Shown here: piece after piece, positions 47,014 to 59,679 of the stretch
Layout: each line of letters begins with the position of its first letter
Numbering within the stretch: the stretch's first letter is position 1
Source: Epiperipatus broadwayi
Lineage: Eukaryota > Onychophora > Udeonychophora > Euonychophora > Peripatidae
Direction of reading: 5' to 3'
Length of the DNA: 64,000 nt
Assembly: GCA_028023455.1 (NCBI GenBank)
Contig: JAQFVV010000020.1
Coordinates: forward strand, 7,919,092 to 7,983,091
The notes under the pieces: generated by a model
The model's database searches: none
What the model was told of the DNA's origin: nothing
What the model saw: only the letters and a program-made list of their open reading frames with translations
Made by a program: the position numbers and the translations under genes

Positions 47014-49079
47014 AGTGATGATTAGGATTTTCACACCATATGTTCTCAGTGAAGTGCACTGCATTTTAAGGAGCTACAACTGATTAGATTTGGATGGATT
47101 CATTAAATGTTTGAGGAAACCTATCATAATTTACTACATTTAATTTATTGGCAGCAAGAAAATCTGGTTTTATCCATGTAAATGTTTGCCTCTAGTAGTT
47201 TGTCAGAACTATATCAAATAGGAATATTAAGTTAAAAAGCAGAGTTTTCACATATTTTGAAAGTTTTTTTATCTGAAGTTGTGATTAATGATTTAGGCCA
47301 ATTAATTCAAGATCATTGAAAGTTATAGATGATATTAATACCCTAAAAGATAGAATTATGTGCTATTTACCTAATGGAATTGTGCCTGTTTGTTTATTTC
47401 TAGCTGAATTCAAATTTAGAATATGTTTTGTGTATGTGTATGCACTTATATAAGTAATTTTTCATACTATATAAAACATCTCAAAACTATAGCCTAAAGC
47501 AAACATTTAAAAAATTTAATCTTATCTTATTTTCAAATATATTTTTTCTATCATATATATAGTATTCCAATATTCTTTTTATCTATTTATGTAAAACATT
47601 TGAGTTATTATATTTTTATTGAATTTTTACAACTTTATTTATATTTAGAGATGTAATTTTTTTATGATTAATATAAATTATACTATATATGTGTTTAATG
47701 ATGTCTAATTTTACTTTTCCTGTGTTTTGACTAACAAGTTCTGGGCTATATATAATTATATTATTTTAAAGTATTTTGTAACAAACAGTTTTTTATTATA
47801 AATAATAAATCTTCTATATTACATATTTAGGACTTCAAATTACATAAATATAAATTTCTTATTATGTATGGACTTATATATACCAATTTACATTTTTTAT
47901 TTGTTGCTTTCTAATTTTACATTCAAAGTTTTTATTTTGTGTGTTACATTGTAATTATTTTTTTATTTTTATAATATCATGATTTAGCACACAACAATGT
48001 TTTTACCCATTTTAAATAAGTACATTCCATCTTTTTTTCATTTACATATTTTTTATTTAATCTATATTCATTTAAATATACATATATATCTATAAGTGAA
48101 ATAATGCTTAAAGCTAAATGGGATAATCTCTGTTGTCAAATTGCAATCTTTAAGTGTCCATATATATTCATTGGACCATTAGTAAGAGTGGATTTCCACT
48201 CTTATTATTAAAAGAAGAGGGGTTGCCTTGACAACAGTGAGAAATATTGATTACTATCTATATTGGTATGTTTAGGTGATGACTGTTTTCTAATGGTTAT
48301 ATATATATATATATATGTACATATAAATCTTTATTTTTATCTTCTTTTTTTTTTTGATTAATTACAAGAAGAAATTTTAGCATTTTGCATATTCTATTTT
48401 CATACTGCTAGACTGGCGTATATACCTTCTATATCACATTTGATTGATTCTTTAAAATACTGGAGTTATGTCATGAAATAATAATGAAGATTCCGTCTAC
48501 TTTATATACATGAAACATAGGTAGATAAATAGTTAAATGTAGAACAAAAAACAAAAATGAAATATTTTCAAGCCTTACAATAAATGCTTTTTTAAAGAAA
48601 TTAATCTAAAAATAAAGTTTGTATTTTTTATTTATACTATTAGAATGTCTTTTTCTTTGTTTCTGATTTTTAAAAAAATTCTAAAAATAAAACATGTTAC
48701 ATTTATAGTGCTATAAAAAAAAATTTTAATTTAAAAAATGTAAAAAAAAACTGCTCTTTATTTAGACATCATGAATTCAGAATAGTAGCAATTTGGGATC
48801 TTAAGGAAATTTTCGGCTTGTTGAGTTCTATATGTTGGTGTAATTATGTTTTTCAAAGATATCTATGGCAAAGTAATTGCCAGTGAAGAAACCTGCATTG
48901 ACATTTTAATGGCACAATGATTTTCTTAAGGATTTTAATTGCAAACCACTTTATGTCAAATGCGGGTCAGTAGCTATAAAGCAGGGAAAAAAAAGAAACA
49001 TGTTAACAAGGACGGTGTTTAGAGCATATTGTTTAACCATCATTTGATTAATTGTTGTTATTTCAAAACAAGTTCATTT
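47014..49079. other. AT-rich intergenic DNA, no feature recognised
   Basis: Long A/T runs and an (at)n tract at about 48300; a possible untranslated leader of LINE-B lies near its right edge. Confidence 0.4.
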
Positions 49080-49102
49080 TTATAGTATTTTTATAGTCAT
49101 CC

Positions 49103-51170
49103 ATGTTAATTTTTGAGTTAGATCTAGTAGATTTAGAAAAAGTTTTAAACTCTGCTTCTGAATCTCCTACAGGTTCCATAAATTCAAGAAAAATAAGAAG
49201 GAAAAGAGGTAAAAAAAATTATTTAGACACTTCTTTACATAAAAAAATTAATCTAAATGAGCAACTGCTTGTTGTTAATTCTAACATAAATTTAGAAGAT
49301 AATCCATCAAGTAATAAATTAGAAAAACAGATCGTATCAAATTCTAAAAGTAATAATTTTAAAAAGAATAGCGTTTTTAATTTTAAACAATTGGAAAGGC
49401 ATAAAAAAACCTTAGTAAATGAAGGAAATTTGCTAAACAACTCTACATCTATTACTTTAAATGAAAATATTAATTTTAATGATGAAAATAATGAAAGAAT
49501 TATTAATTCTAAGTCTGTATAAAATTCAGATTTAAAAAAAAATGTTAAAGAGATCGTGGTAAACTCAGAAAAGAGTGCTTTTAAAAAAAAATAGCATTAA
49601 TAACGTTGATAAAATTTTAAAGTCAAAAGAAACATCAGTAGAGCTTAAAAAATTGTGTATTAATAATAAATCTATTAAAAAAATATTACTGATCCTAAGC
49701 CATCAATAAGTAAATTTTTAAAGTGTGATGAAGGAAATATGATCCCATTTGAAGATTTTCTTGAGTTACTTGAAAGTGAAAATAGAAAATATATATATAG
49801 CAAAGTTTTCAAGACAAATAAGCAATAATATCACTGATTTTGATTGTAATTTACTTAACACTGATGTTATAAAGGATAAAAATGAAAAGAGTATAAAGGA
49901 TCTTACTCAGAAATATACTATTGCAAATACTTCATATGCTAATATAGTTCAATCAAAGAGCTCAAATACTAAATCTCAATATATTAATACAAATTCAGTT
50001 AAATATGACTTGCTCAGTTATGATTCATGTGATGAAGATATTGTTAAAGATGATATTTTGATGACAGAAGAATTATTTCCATGTGTTGGTATGGATGATC
50101 TCCAACTCATTGAGATCATTAGAAACTTTAATTAATCCATCCCACAGCATCTACTCACGTCTTTTGCTTTTTATTATAATGAGAAAACACTTATATTAGC
50201 TGTTACAGATAAATTATAAAATCTTTTTCCTTTTCCAATACAACAATTTTGTTATCAAATTGAATCAAAGGGTTATTGGCAACATATATACAAGGTTTTA
50301 AATCATCCAAATAATAGATATGTCATGATTGAGTGTCATAGTATATGGCAAAAAGATTTTTTACAGAATGAATTGAAGTTTTATGGTGACAAGATAGTTG
50401 TTACAATGGATTTAAACAGACCTAGAGTTCTGGAAGGATGAATTGAAAATTGTTACATAAACTTTGATAAACAGCATTTATAAAACTTACTGAGGCCTTT
50501 TGGTACTATTAGTGATTTTTCTTATATCTTAATGAACAACACTAATTGCCATGTGCTTACAAACTCTGCAACCTTCAAATTGTCTCTCTACAAAGGAATA
50601 GTTCCCACTTTTGTACCAACTATCCATTGCAGTGAAATAGCAGAGTGTACCGCCACAATGTTTCTTATGTAAAATGCGGACACACATAGTGAGTAATTGC
50701 CCAAATCGTTTTTGCAATAAATGTCATATCAAAAAAAACAAAATTTTATAAATGCATACCAAATAATATTTCTATTAGTCAAGATGAATATTCCAATGAT
50801 AAACTTCAGACAAGCTTGCACACGACTGACCTACTGATGTTTGATACACAAGATGTGGAGTCTCCTTTAATAGAAATTCTTGACTCTAATACAGTACAAG
50901 CATCCACTAAAAATTCTTATGACTTGTTGAACTCTGCTTCACAAGATAAGATGCTTAACAAATCTAAATCTTTGGAGACAGGTTTGGAATCTGACTCTAT
51001 GTTGACTGAAGAGGAAGAGGAAAGCCTCAAATACTGGGATTAAGTCAAAGGTCATTTCTTCATCAATAGTTTCTAAGAGTGTTTCTGATGTGAGTAGAAG
51101 CTCATCAGATAGTGAGATGGGCTCTAGAAGAAATAAAGAGAAGCTCAAGCATAACAGTAAATAATCGATC
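49103..51170 (+). pseudogene. LINE-B ORF1 with CCHC zinc knuckle
   Basis: Frames at 49103-49522, 49749-50135 and 50816-51043 are Lys/Asn/Ser-rich and low in complexity, as in the disordered start of a LINE ORF1. At 50659-50700 the sequence encodes C-FL-C-KMRT-H-IVSN-C, a CX2CX4HX4C knuckle. It is followed by CNKC-H, which may be a second, incomplete knuckle. Upstream, RYVMIECHS and KIVVTMDLNRPRV, with a TISDFSYILMNN-like block at 50.5 kb, look like an RRM-type fold region, although that is a guess. The product would be an RNA-binding chaperone. At least five frame breaks. Confidence 0.65.
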
Positions 51171-51426
51171 ATAGATACTATGTGGAATGATTGCTCTCAA
51201 CCAGTTTTGCTGTCATGTTCTTTTGACAATGATCTTACTTATACAGATAGGGTTCTGGATGCGTCTGAGATTCCTACACAGGAAGAGTTTAACAGGATTA
51301 GTACAGATACAATAATTGATCCTTAGGAGAAAGTTAATGCTGGAAAAGATATCTTTCTATTTTTATTACATGATACAGTGTTGCTTTTCTTATTTGTTGA
51401 TGCTTATTCATGTATTTTAAATTGGC

Positions 51427-52080
51427 TGGTGTTAATGTGTGGGGACTGAACTCTGCAAAGAGAATTGATGCTATTGGTCATTGGTTACAAGTTTCCAAAT
51501 ATGATATGCTTTGTGGAAATGAAGCTTGATTTTAAATCAGATCCTATATTATTAAAAAAGTTATACAAGTTTTGATTATTCCACTTTTCAACTGCCAACC
51601 ATCCCCGTGGTGTTGCTATGTTAATTCCTCATGCTTCTACAGTTACTAGTTTTAAGATTTGTCTTTTTGAATAATTATATGATTTTTGTTACCATCAACT
51701 TAAATTCTTATAATTTTAATGTTATCTTTCTATACTGTAAAAAAGAGGTTTCACTGGTTTACAATGTTATTCAATTAATAAATATTGCTTTAAATTCCAA
51801 TCCTTTTCCTACATTTCTACTTGGGGATTTTAATACTGGTTATGATGAATTTAATCGCAAATATCTACATTTATTAAGCATGCATTTGATGTGTGCGCAG
51901 GGATTCTTTACTCCTGATGCATGTTCCTTTCATACTAAATAGTACTCCACCTTAATTGATCTTCTATTTTACTTGCCAGATCTGCATTTTTATATTGACC
52001 CATCTTTATTTCTGGTTGCCTTTTCTGATCATCATGCTATTATAGTATCTTTGAACATTGACCTTCTTTCTTAACATTCT
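51427..52080 (+). pseudogene. LINE-B AP endonuclease
   Basis: NVWGLNSAKRIDAIGHWL with CGNEA begins the domain near 51440; the first Asn and the Glu stand at the usual places of the metal-binding residues, although the codon after EA is a stop. The middle reads GVAMLIPHAS near 51610. The third block is FLLGDFNTGYDEFNRKYL near 51820 and the fourth is LIDLLFYLPDLHF near 51955, ending with FSDHHAI near 52022. These are the five motifs of an APE-type LINE nuclease, in order. One 103-codon frame (51631-51942) covers the centre. Confidence 0.75.
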
Positions 52081-52468
52081 CTACAAGCCAAGACTACTAT
52101 GATTAGATTATTGCTGAAATCTGCTGCTCCAGAAGCAATTGTTTTAGAAGCATATATTTTGTTTCGTAAAATTAACATTCTTTCTCGTGGATCAACAGAG
52201 GGTTGGTTTGCATTCATAAACATTTTATCTACATTAATACAGTTTTATACTAAGAGAAATAGAGGACCAATAGCTGCAGTTCAAGAAAGCCTGAAAAAAT
52301 TACCACTGAGTCAATCAGCAGTACAGAAGATATCTCTCTAAAACAACTTTTTTTCAATACACAACAAATTCTTTATGAGCATCTGGCTATTAAAAAAAAT
52401 CAAAATTATACTTTAAGAAACCTCATACATTTTCAAGAGGATGTATAAGGTGGGCTCTTGGCTACAAG

Positions 52469-53538
52469 ATGAAAGCTAAGATTCTAATGGCTAAAATAGG
52501 GGATAACATATTTTCAGGGATTCCTGTGTTGATTAAAATTTTATTTCACTATCAAACAAAATTAGCTGATTTTAACTTTCTACTTCAACAGGAGTTAAAT
52601 AATGAGCCATGTGAGCGGGCACATGGAATACTTGAGGAAGATGTTCATTCTAAACTTGCATCAATACCTGATAGTACTCATACTGGTCTACATGGTTATC
52701 CAAAATTTGTACTAAAGCATCTTGAAGTCTTTTCTATACCAATTATCTGCAATATGATTAATTACCTTGCTGCAGGATCATGGTTAATTGATGATCTATA
52801 TCCCATTGCCATGGTACCATTTCTCAAGAAGGAAATTATACCTTCCCCTCTTGGAAATCTGCAGCCAATCTTAATGACTTCTCTGTTAATAAAGATTATT
52901 GAATCTATAATCAAGGATAAAATCCAGGATCAGATTCTGTTACAAATATCTAGCTGTCAATTTGCAAAAAAAGGGGCTTCGACATTAGAAGCGATTAGCC
53001 TTTTCAAATTAATTGTTGAACATATCAGAAGGAATAGAAAATCGAAACTTATTGTTGTCCAGCTGGATATTGCAGCTGCATTTGATTCTGTCAGGATTAC
53101 ACACATGGTTCAATTGCTTGCTGACATGGATATTAATCCTGGGATAATCAACATAATTTCTAATCTACTTTCTAATAGGAAAATTGCTATATCTTTAAAT
53201 GGTAAATAATGGAGTCTTTCACTCCTACTAAATCTATTCCTCATGGCTCTCCTTTAAGTGCACTTTTATTTATTTTATACGTTAATTCTTTCCTGAAATC
53301 TATAGAGAAAAATATTCCTGGAATCTTCATTCCTTACATTAATAAAGAAATTCATCTAATTGCATACATGGATGATATAGCCATATTCCTGCCTCCTCGG
53401 AAGTACATTCCAGATCTCATGAAGCTTATGTCCTCTTTTTCAGAAGATTCAGGGCTTAGTTTCAACCTTGAAAAATCAGCAGCGTGGAGACTATCCTCTG
53501 GAAACAACATTTCCTCACCCTTCACACCTAAACCATAG
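52469..53538 (+). pseudogene. LINE-B reverse transcriptase
   Basis: A 246-codon frame followed by a 109-codon frame holds the RT. Visible motifs: VPFLKKEIIP near residue 115, LMTSLLIKIIESIIKD, QLDIAAAFDSVR near residue 200 with the first catalytic Asp, then IPHGSPLSALLFILYVN in the second frame and YMDDIAIFLPP at 53365-53397 with both palm Asp residues. The only break between motif A and motif B is a stop at the frame junction (53207-53209), so this is the best-preserved RT in the window. The ends match the LINE-A RT block for block. Confidence 0.85.
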
Positions 53539-53741
53539 AAATTTTTTGGATTTGCTTTTAATCTCTCTCAGCTTGCAATGAGGAGAGAGGTCCCAAACAA
53601 TCATATTAGTAACTAACAGAATAGTTGGTTCTCTACAGAAAGTATATATGTCTCTTTATTCCAAGACAGCCCTTTTGAACATGTTATTTCTAAGGATTAC
53701 TTACTTCATGCCTTTTATTAAATTTACAGCTAAATTCATTC

Positions 53742-54538
53742 GTGGTATCAATTCAATTTTTTCTAAGCTACTACGGGGGGGGGGGGTCTGTAGCAATTAG
53801 CCTCAGGAAGATGCATACACCTACCAGACTAAGTGGTCTTGGGCTGCACTCATTGAAAGTGTTTATATTCCAGTGGGCCTTCAACTTATTTTTGAGACTG
53901 AATCATTTTATCCCTCAAGAATTTTATTTAGTTGATGTTGATCCCACTGACACTCCACCTCCAACAATGAATTTCTGGTTGGCTGAGTTATTATTTGAAA
54001 TGTAAAAAATGAATCTAATTCCTAATCCGTCTAAATCACAAAAAGTTCAATACTGGTAGGCTTATTATCTCATTAATGAAGCAATAATGCCTATTAATTC
54101 AAGTCTTAACTTGACAACATTTAATCTGCTGAAAAATTTTATATGGTGGGGTCTGGAGCCAAAACACTTTGATTTCCTGATAAAAATAAATTTAAATGCA
54201 CTACCCACTTGTAGCTTTTTAATGAGAAACCATGGATTTACTTCAATTGATGGTCTATGTGGTTTATATACGCAGAGATGCAAATTTGTAGATATTTTAT
54301 TAGCTTAATTTATAAACATAAAAGCTCATTGATACATGTATTGATACAAGCAATTACAGCAGAAGTTTTTGCTGCTATTAGAAGTGCCACTTTTTTGATA
54401 TATAGTTTATGGCTAGCTAGATGTGATATTCTTTTTAATTCTAATTGTACAGATCCTCTGCAGATTATAATTAGAAAAATCAGAATGATAAAAGAAAGAG
54501 ACAATAGAATATCATCACAAGGTTTATATTGCACATAG
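53742..54538 (+). pseudogene. LINE-B C-terminal domain
   Basis: Frames at 53742-54005, 54087-54308 and 54257-54538 carry LGLHSLKVFIFQW, then FIWWGLEPKHFDFLIKINLN followed by LMRNHGFTSIDGLC, and YSLWLARCDILF near 54410. The EPK-FDFL-K and LW--RC blocks recur in copies C, D and E, which makes this the clearest family signature. Function of the domain is not known to me beyond likely nucleic-acid binding. Confidence 0.7.
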
Positions 54539-55019
54539 GATCTTATTAACATTTGAAGACCAGGTTGGATATTATAAATTACTTTTTTTTTTTTAGAAAA
54601 GACATAGTTTGCCTATTGATTTTATCATATAACATTATGTATTTATTTATTTATTTTCTGGTTTAATAAAGTTTGTTTTTGATAATAAAAGAAAAGTTCA
54701 TTTTTATTTGAATTGTTTTATTGTAATTTTTTTTTTCAAAAAAAGAGGCTTTATTGAGTATAAAATGTTTTACAAGGTAAATAAATATTATAGTAATTTG
54801 TATTGAATAACAACAACAAAAACAACACTTCTTAGCTGAACAAAAAAAAATTGTAGCTGACAATTATTTTGTTTTTCAGTATTGTTTTTGTAAACTCATG
54901 GCACAATTGGTTGTATTTTTTAATGACTTTTTCAAAACCAAATAATAAATTTAAAAAGGCAAATAATTGTAAAAATTTCTGAACAAACCTGTTAAAAACA
55001 AGTAATAACTTCTTAACAA

Positions 55020-57985
55020 TGCTTAACAAAATTAGGGATTTTTATTCCACCGAACTACAGCCCATTGGAACCGTTACCAGATGATGCAAATTTGTGAAAG
55101 ATTCAAATAACCCTCACAACATTACCGAAGCCAACATCATCTCAAAAATTAAAAGCCTTCCTGAACACACCTATCGCAGCATGCATGGAATTCCCAGATT
55201 CTTTCTGATACACTTGGAAAAATTTACCATACATGTTCTCATTATCAAAGCTCCAAGTGAATTAATGATATGCAAATTATGCAAAGTTTTAAGATTAATT
55301 GCTCCATTTTCTTGAAATCGTGAAGCATGTGTCCTTGCGGTTGATGGTGTTGCAATCCATCGCTATGTAGCAGGCCTCCACTTTTCTTTTCAAATCGTGC
55401 CTCTCTCTACCGACAAGGCTGACATCTTGAGGTTCACACTGGTGTCCAGTTATTTTTTGATGAATAGCAAAAATTGAATAACCTGATGGATCTGATATCC
55501 TCATATTATGGGGAAACCAAGGCAGCAATAGAAACCAGATTACAGCAACATAAATACACATATATTAAAGCACAATCAGATCCATAACATTATTCAATTT
55601 TTGCTATTCATTAAAAAATAACTGGACACCAGTGTGAACCTCAAGATGTCAGCCTTGTCTGTAGAGAGAGGCACGATTTGAAAAGAAAAGTGAAGGAGGC
55701 CTGTTACATAGCGATGGATTGCAACGCCATCAACCGCAAGAACACATGCTTCATGATTTCAAGAAAATGGAGCAATTAATCTTAAACTTTGCATAATTTG
55801 CATATCATTAATTCACTTGGAGCTTTGATCATGAGAGCATTTCTCTTGAAAGCGCTCGCAGAATAGTTTAATTTTTATTTTGTTTTAAGCATAAAATAGC
55901 TTTGCGTTCAGGTGCAATAGCGCCTATATTATTATAGTAGATTTTTCTCGCAAAGTTTTTGAATTATTTTTGAATTACAACATACATGTTACAAGGGGAA
56001 TCATTGATCTCTTAGTCACTGATAGCCTACATCTTCCAGGGATCTATCCTATATCGTGGTCCCTTTTATAAAAAAGAAAGATCTACCCAAGAAAGATCTA
56101 CCTGTTGACCTAATTAACATTAGGCCAATATCCATGGTTCCTCTTCTAATCAAAATTAAATCATACCAAAGCTTTCTAGACATCAATATGCCAAGAGAGG
56201 TTTTCGACTCCTCATTGATCATATCCATAGAACAAAACAATCCCGTCCGGTCACAGTCCAACTAGACTTCACCGGGGATTTTGACTCTCTCTGAATAGAT
56301 GTGCTACTTGGTGAACTGGAGGTCCTTCAGGTTCCTCCATCCTACTTTCAGTTCATGGAGAATGTCCTAGCAAAGCATGAAATTTTTTTCTCTCTGAATG
56401 GGAGAACTGCCCTGGTTTCAAACCCTGCATCTCCATCCCCCAGGGCTCCCCATTAAGTGCTCTCCTCTTCATGATCTATATAAAACCCTTGCTTATGAAC
56501 ATTGAGGATACACTCCCTGGGATTTCCATTCCTTTGCTAATGAAAACATCTATATGGATGATGTGGTGGTGTTTCTCAAATCACATGAAGAAATAAACAT
56601 TCTTGAAAGCCTATTACAGCACTATGACCAGACACACGAGCTTATGATTAATGAGCAAATCAGCAATTTGGAATATTAGAACAGCTAACATGATAACAGG
56701 CTCATTACAAGCTTTGCCTCAGCCTTTCTTGGGATTCAATATGTCCCTATTCCCCATGGCAATGAGGTTGGAAAATACAATGAAGACTTAAACAAAATAG
56801 ACATCACTATAACATGCCTTTCAAAAATATACATAACCACATTTGGAAAGGTATCATGCCTCAACTCCCTTATATTTCCCAAGATCACATTTTATCTTGC
56901 AGGCTTTAAACCAACAGAAGCTTTCATTAAAAAAGTAGAATCCCACTGTCTGTGACTCTGTAGAGGTGGGTGCAAATCATTTATCAGTCTGTGCACCCTT
57001 CAAAAGCCAAGAGACATTAATGGATTGGGACTGCACTCAATAAAAGCTTTTGCAATACAGAGAATTTACAATATAATTTACAATATAATCTTTAAACTTT
57101 ACTCTGATTGCATGACCTTCCAATGTCCATTCCTTAAAGAACAAGTTCTTCCCACTGATAGACTGTCCCCTCTGAGGTGCACCCATCAACATAAACCAAC
57201 TGCACAAATTAGTCCGTAGATTGAAATTGGCACCTAAACACACAGACTTCCTTCTCAAAATTAATCTAGGTAGCCTCTCTACCGCTATATTTCTTAATAA
57301 AAGAGGCTTTGACATAGATCCCATCTTCTGTCTCTGTTTTTCCAGCCTGGAAGATATTGACCATATCCTTTGCCTTGACCCAGTCTGGCAAGGACTAAGT
57401 CAAAACTTCCAGAAACACATTAAAAATAATGGTCAGGATCTAACGTCACTTCAAGGGGTTATAAATAGAGGCATTTTTTCTGAAATCAGGCTTGCCACAT
57501 ACATAAACTTTGCCATCTGGTTGACCAGATGCATGCAAAGTAATTTTTCAAAAATTACCATCTGATGAAATTAATAACTGCTTCCTCAACATAATTAAAA
57601 ATATTCAAGAAACAGATAAGAGAGAGATAGATCCATACCTGGCCATATTAACCTGGGAATTTACAACTGGCCTAAACAGTAACTGATTAACCACCCCCTA
57701 AATAATTTACTTGAAAATAACTATTAAGATTTAATAAAATCCTCCAACCATAGCTCACCAAAACAGGGCTTACTAACAATGGGATTTCGTTATAGACTAG
57801 ATGAATGATATATTCACCTTGTATCCACTAAGTTCTTCACTAACACTTATTTGTATTCTGATAACTTTTGGATCAATCCTTCTTTGTATACATCAACCTG
57901 TAACCTCACCTAGCTAATTTTTGTTGTTTCTTTGTATTTGTCTATAGGTCAAATAAAATTATCTTGAAAGAGAAAAAGAAGCAAT
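55020..57985 (+). mobile_element. LINE copy C, 5' truncated, with PLE insertion
   Basis: Begins in the region just before the RT (IFIPPNYSPLEP near 55040, then SLPEHTYRSMHGIPRFFLIHLEKF). It resumes after the PLE insertion with VPFIKKKDLPKKDLPVDLIN near 56058, which contains a short tandem repeat of the KKDLP codons. The RT palm reads YMDD at 56551-56562 in another frame, and the C-terminal LAPKHTDFLLKINLG block is near 57230. The 3' end is aataaaattatcttgaaag near 57970. It abuts copy B head to tail. Confidence 0.8.
55238..55980. mobile_element. PLE fragment with inverted arms, 10-bp TSD
   Basis: catacatgtt is duplicated at 55228-55237 and 55981-55990. The insert is a near-palindrome: about 55238-55470 is the reverse complement of the part from 55600 to about 55835. 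The plus-strand right half encodes TRLQQHKYTYIKAQSDP, then IFAIH-KITGHQCEP, RERHDLKRKVKEACYIAMDC and ISRKWSN before a stop. The TG-H, ERHD-KRKV-EA and KW endings are typical of PLE C-termini next to the GIY-YIG nuclease. It is a different, less AT-rich PLE lineage than the copy at 6.5 kb. Confidence 0.85.
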
Positions 57986-57989
57986 TAAT

Positions 57990-58860
57990 TAAAAAGATAA
58001 AATCTGCTAAAAATCAGAGTTTCAGATAGACTTACATCATAATATCTCTGTTTACTTTTATTTCTGTTTAATAGAAAACATTGTTTATAGTTATTCCCAT
58101 TAAGAGTTTAGAATCATTGTTAAATTAATATAATATAGTTTTAAATAGTAGAACTGTTAGAAAAAAATCACTTCTACGAATAAAAAATGACAAATAGTAA
58201 AGTTTATTGAATGCATTTTTTTTCTATAAAGTTTTTTTTTTTTTTAATATTATATATTTGTGTGTTAAGTTCTCTACTTGAAGGCAGATTAAGATAAGTA
58301 TGCAATAAACTATTGAGATCATTATCAGTAATAGTTTTTTATGTCACTTCTTGTTACATCCAACTATACGTACTGTAGTAAATAATTTATAATTTTCTCT
58401 CTGCTAATTGAATGGTTTTATTGCAATATCAGTTAATAAAGGAGTGTTTTTGACTTCTCGTCTTAGATAATCAATGAATATCAGATGTAGTATAATATGT
58501 TAACCCCCAGGCAGACTCTAATGTCTGACTTTTATTTTTATTAATAAAGATTGGGATTCAAAGTTGGAATTTATTCATTTTTGCATTACTCTTTTTTTAT
58601 TTATTTATGATATACAAAATAATAGCATGATTCTTTCCAATCCTAGTTAACTTAATTGCATAGAGCTGACAGCAGTCTAATTTCTATGTATGAGTCCATA
58701 GATCTATGCAAACTAAAGGCTGCTCCTAGAACTTATCATTACATAAGTCAGCCGTTGCTCATCAAGCTGGCATCAGGGTTTTAACTTATTGTGTGCCTGA
58801 ATTATAATTCAATAAATAAATTGTGTTGTGACATTAAATTGTTGAATAGTTTTTTAAAAG
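57990..58860. other. AT-rich intergenic DNA, no feature recognised
   Basis: Nothing recognised between LINE copies C and D. Confidence 0.4.
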
Positions 58861-58869
58861 AAACAACAA

Positions 58870-59675
58870 CTTTTAAAACCTTTATTATCCATCTCCAAAT
58901 AAATATAAATACGTTGCAATACATTCTTTGCTCTAACCACTTCCCCAATTTGGAGTAAAATCCATATTAAACATCACTAACAAACAACTGTCACACATTT
59001 AAATTCTGGTTATTAGAACCAAAATATTTTGACTTTTTAATAAAACTAAACTTAGAATCTCTACCCAGTTCAAAAGAGGACACAAATATTGATACTCGGT
59101 ATACTCTATGTCATAAAGAGATTAAAACACAACCACTCTTTTTTTTAATGTCAGGGTCTTGAAAAAAAGCACAATAATGGCAATGAAAACGAGAATGTCA
59201 GTAGCTTTATAGAATTATTTGCCAAAGGTCACTATTCCTATATTCTTTCCAGCACATTCATCTTTTTTTCCATATGGTATACTAGATATTTTTATATAAT
59301 AAAGATTGTAGAAGACATCCAAATACTTTAACAAAATAGAAGCAATATATCACAAGATATATATTCAAATGCATGGCTATTAATGTGTATATGCTTGAGC
59401 CATTAACAAAGTGCAATAACATCTGAAGGGATATAAATCATGAAAAATAACACTGAACAATCACAACAAACAATTTCAATTTTCTTTATAAGTTAATGTT
59501 AAAAATGTTCATTTATATGATGTATATATATTCTTATTTTTGTTTTGTCATTTCTTCTCATACTCTGATTTATGTTGTTTATAATATTAATTCAGTGTTA
59601 TGTTTTGTTTAATATCATGAACAAATCTACAAACGTAATCAAAGTTGTATATATAATAAAGTCTTTTCAAAGATA
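58870..59675 (+). mobile_element. LINE copy D, 3' fragment
   Basis: FWLLEPKYFDFLIKLNLESLP near 59010 matches the C-terminal block of copy B. A Cys-containing YTLCHKEIKTQP follows. The 3' end is ataataaagtcttttcaaag near 59660, like the end of copy B. Only the last part of ORF2 and the 3' UTR remain. Confidence 0.7.
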
Positions 59676-59679
59676 ATTT

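Larger units (their letters stand above)
49080..54700 (+). mobile_element. LINE copy B, near full length
   Basis: The longest copy of the family. ORF1-like sequence (49.1-51.2 kb) with a zinc knuckle is followed by endonuclease (51.43-52.08 kb), RT (52.47-53.54 kb) and a C-terminal domain (53.74-54.54 kb). The 3' end is a taataaagtttgtttttgat-type terminus near 54690. It is much more AT-rich than copies A and C, and is split by stops and frameshifts. Confidence 0.85.
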
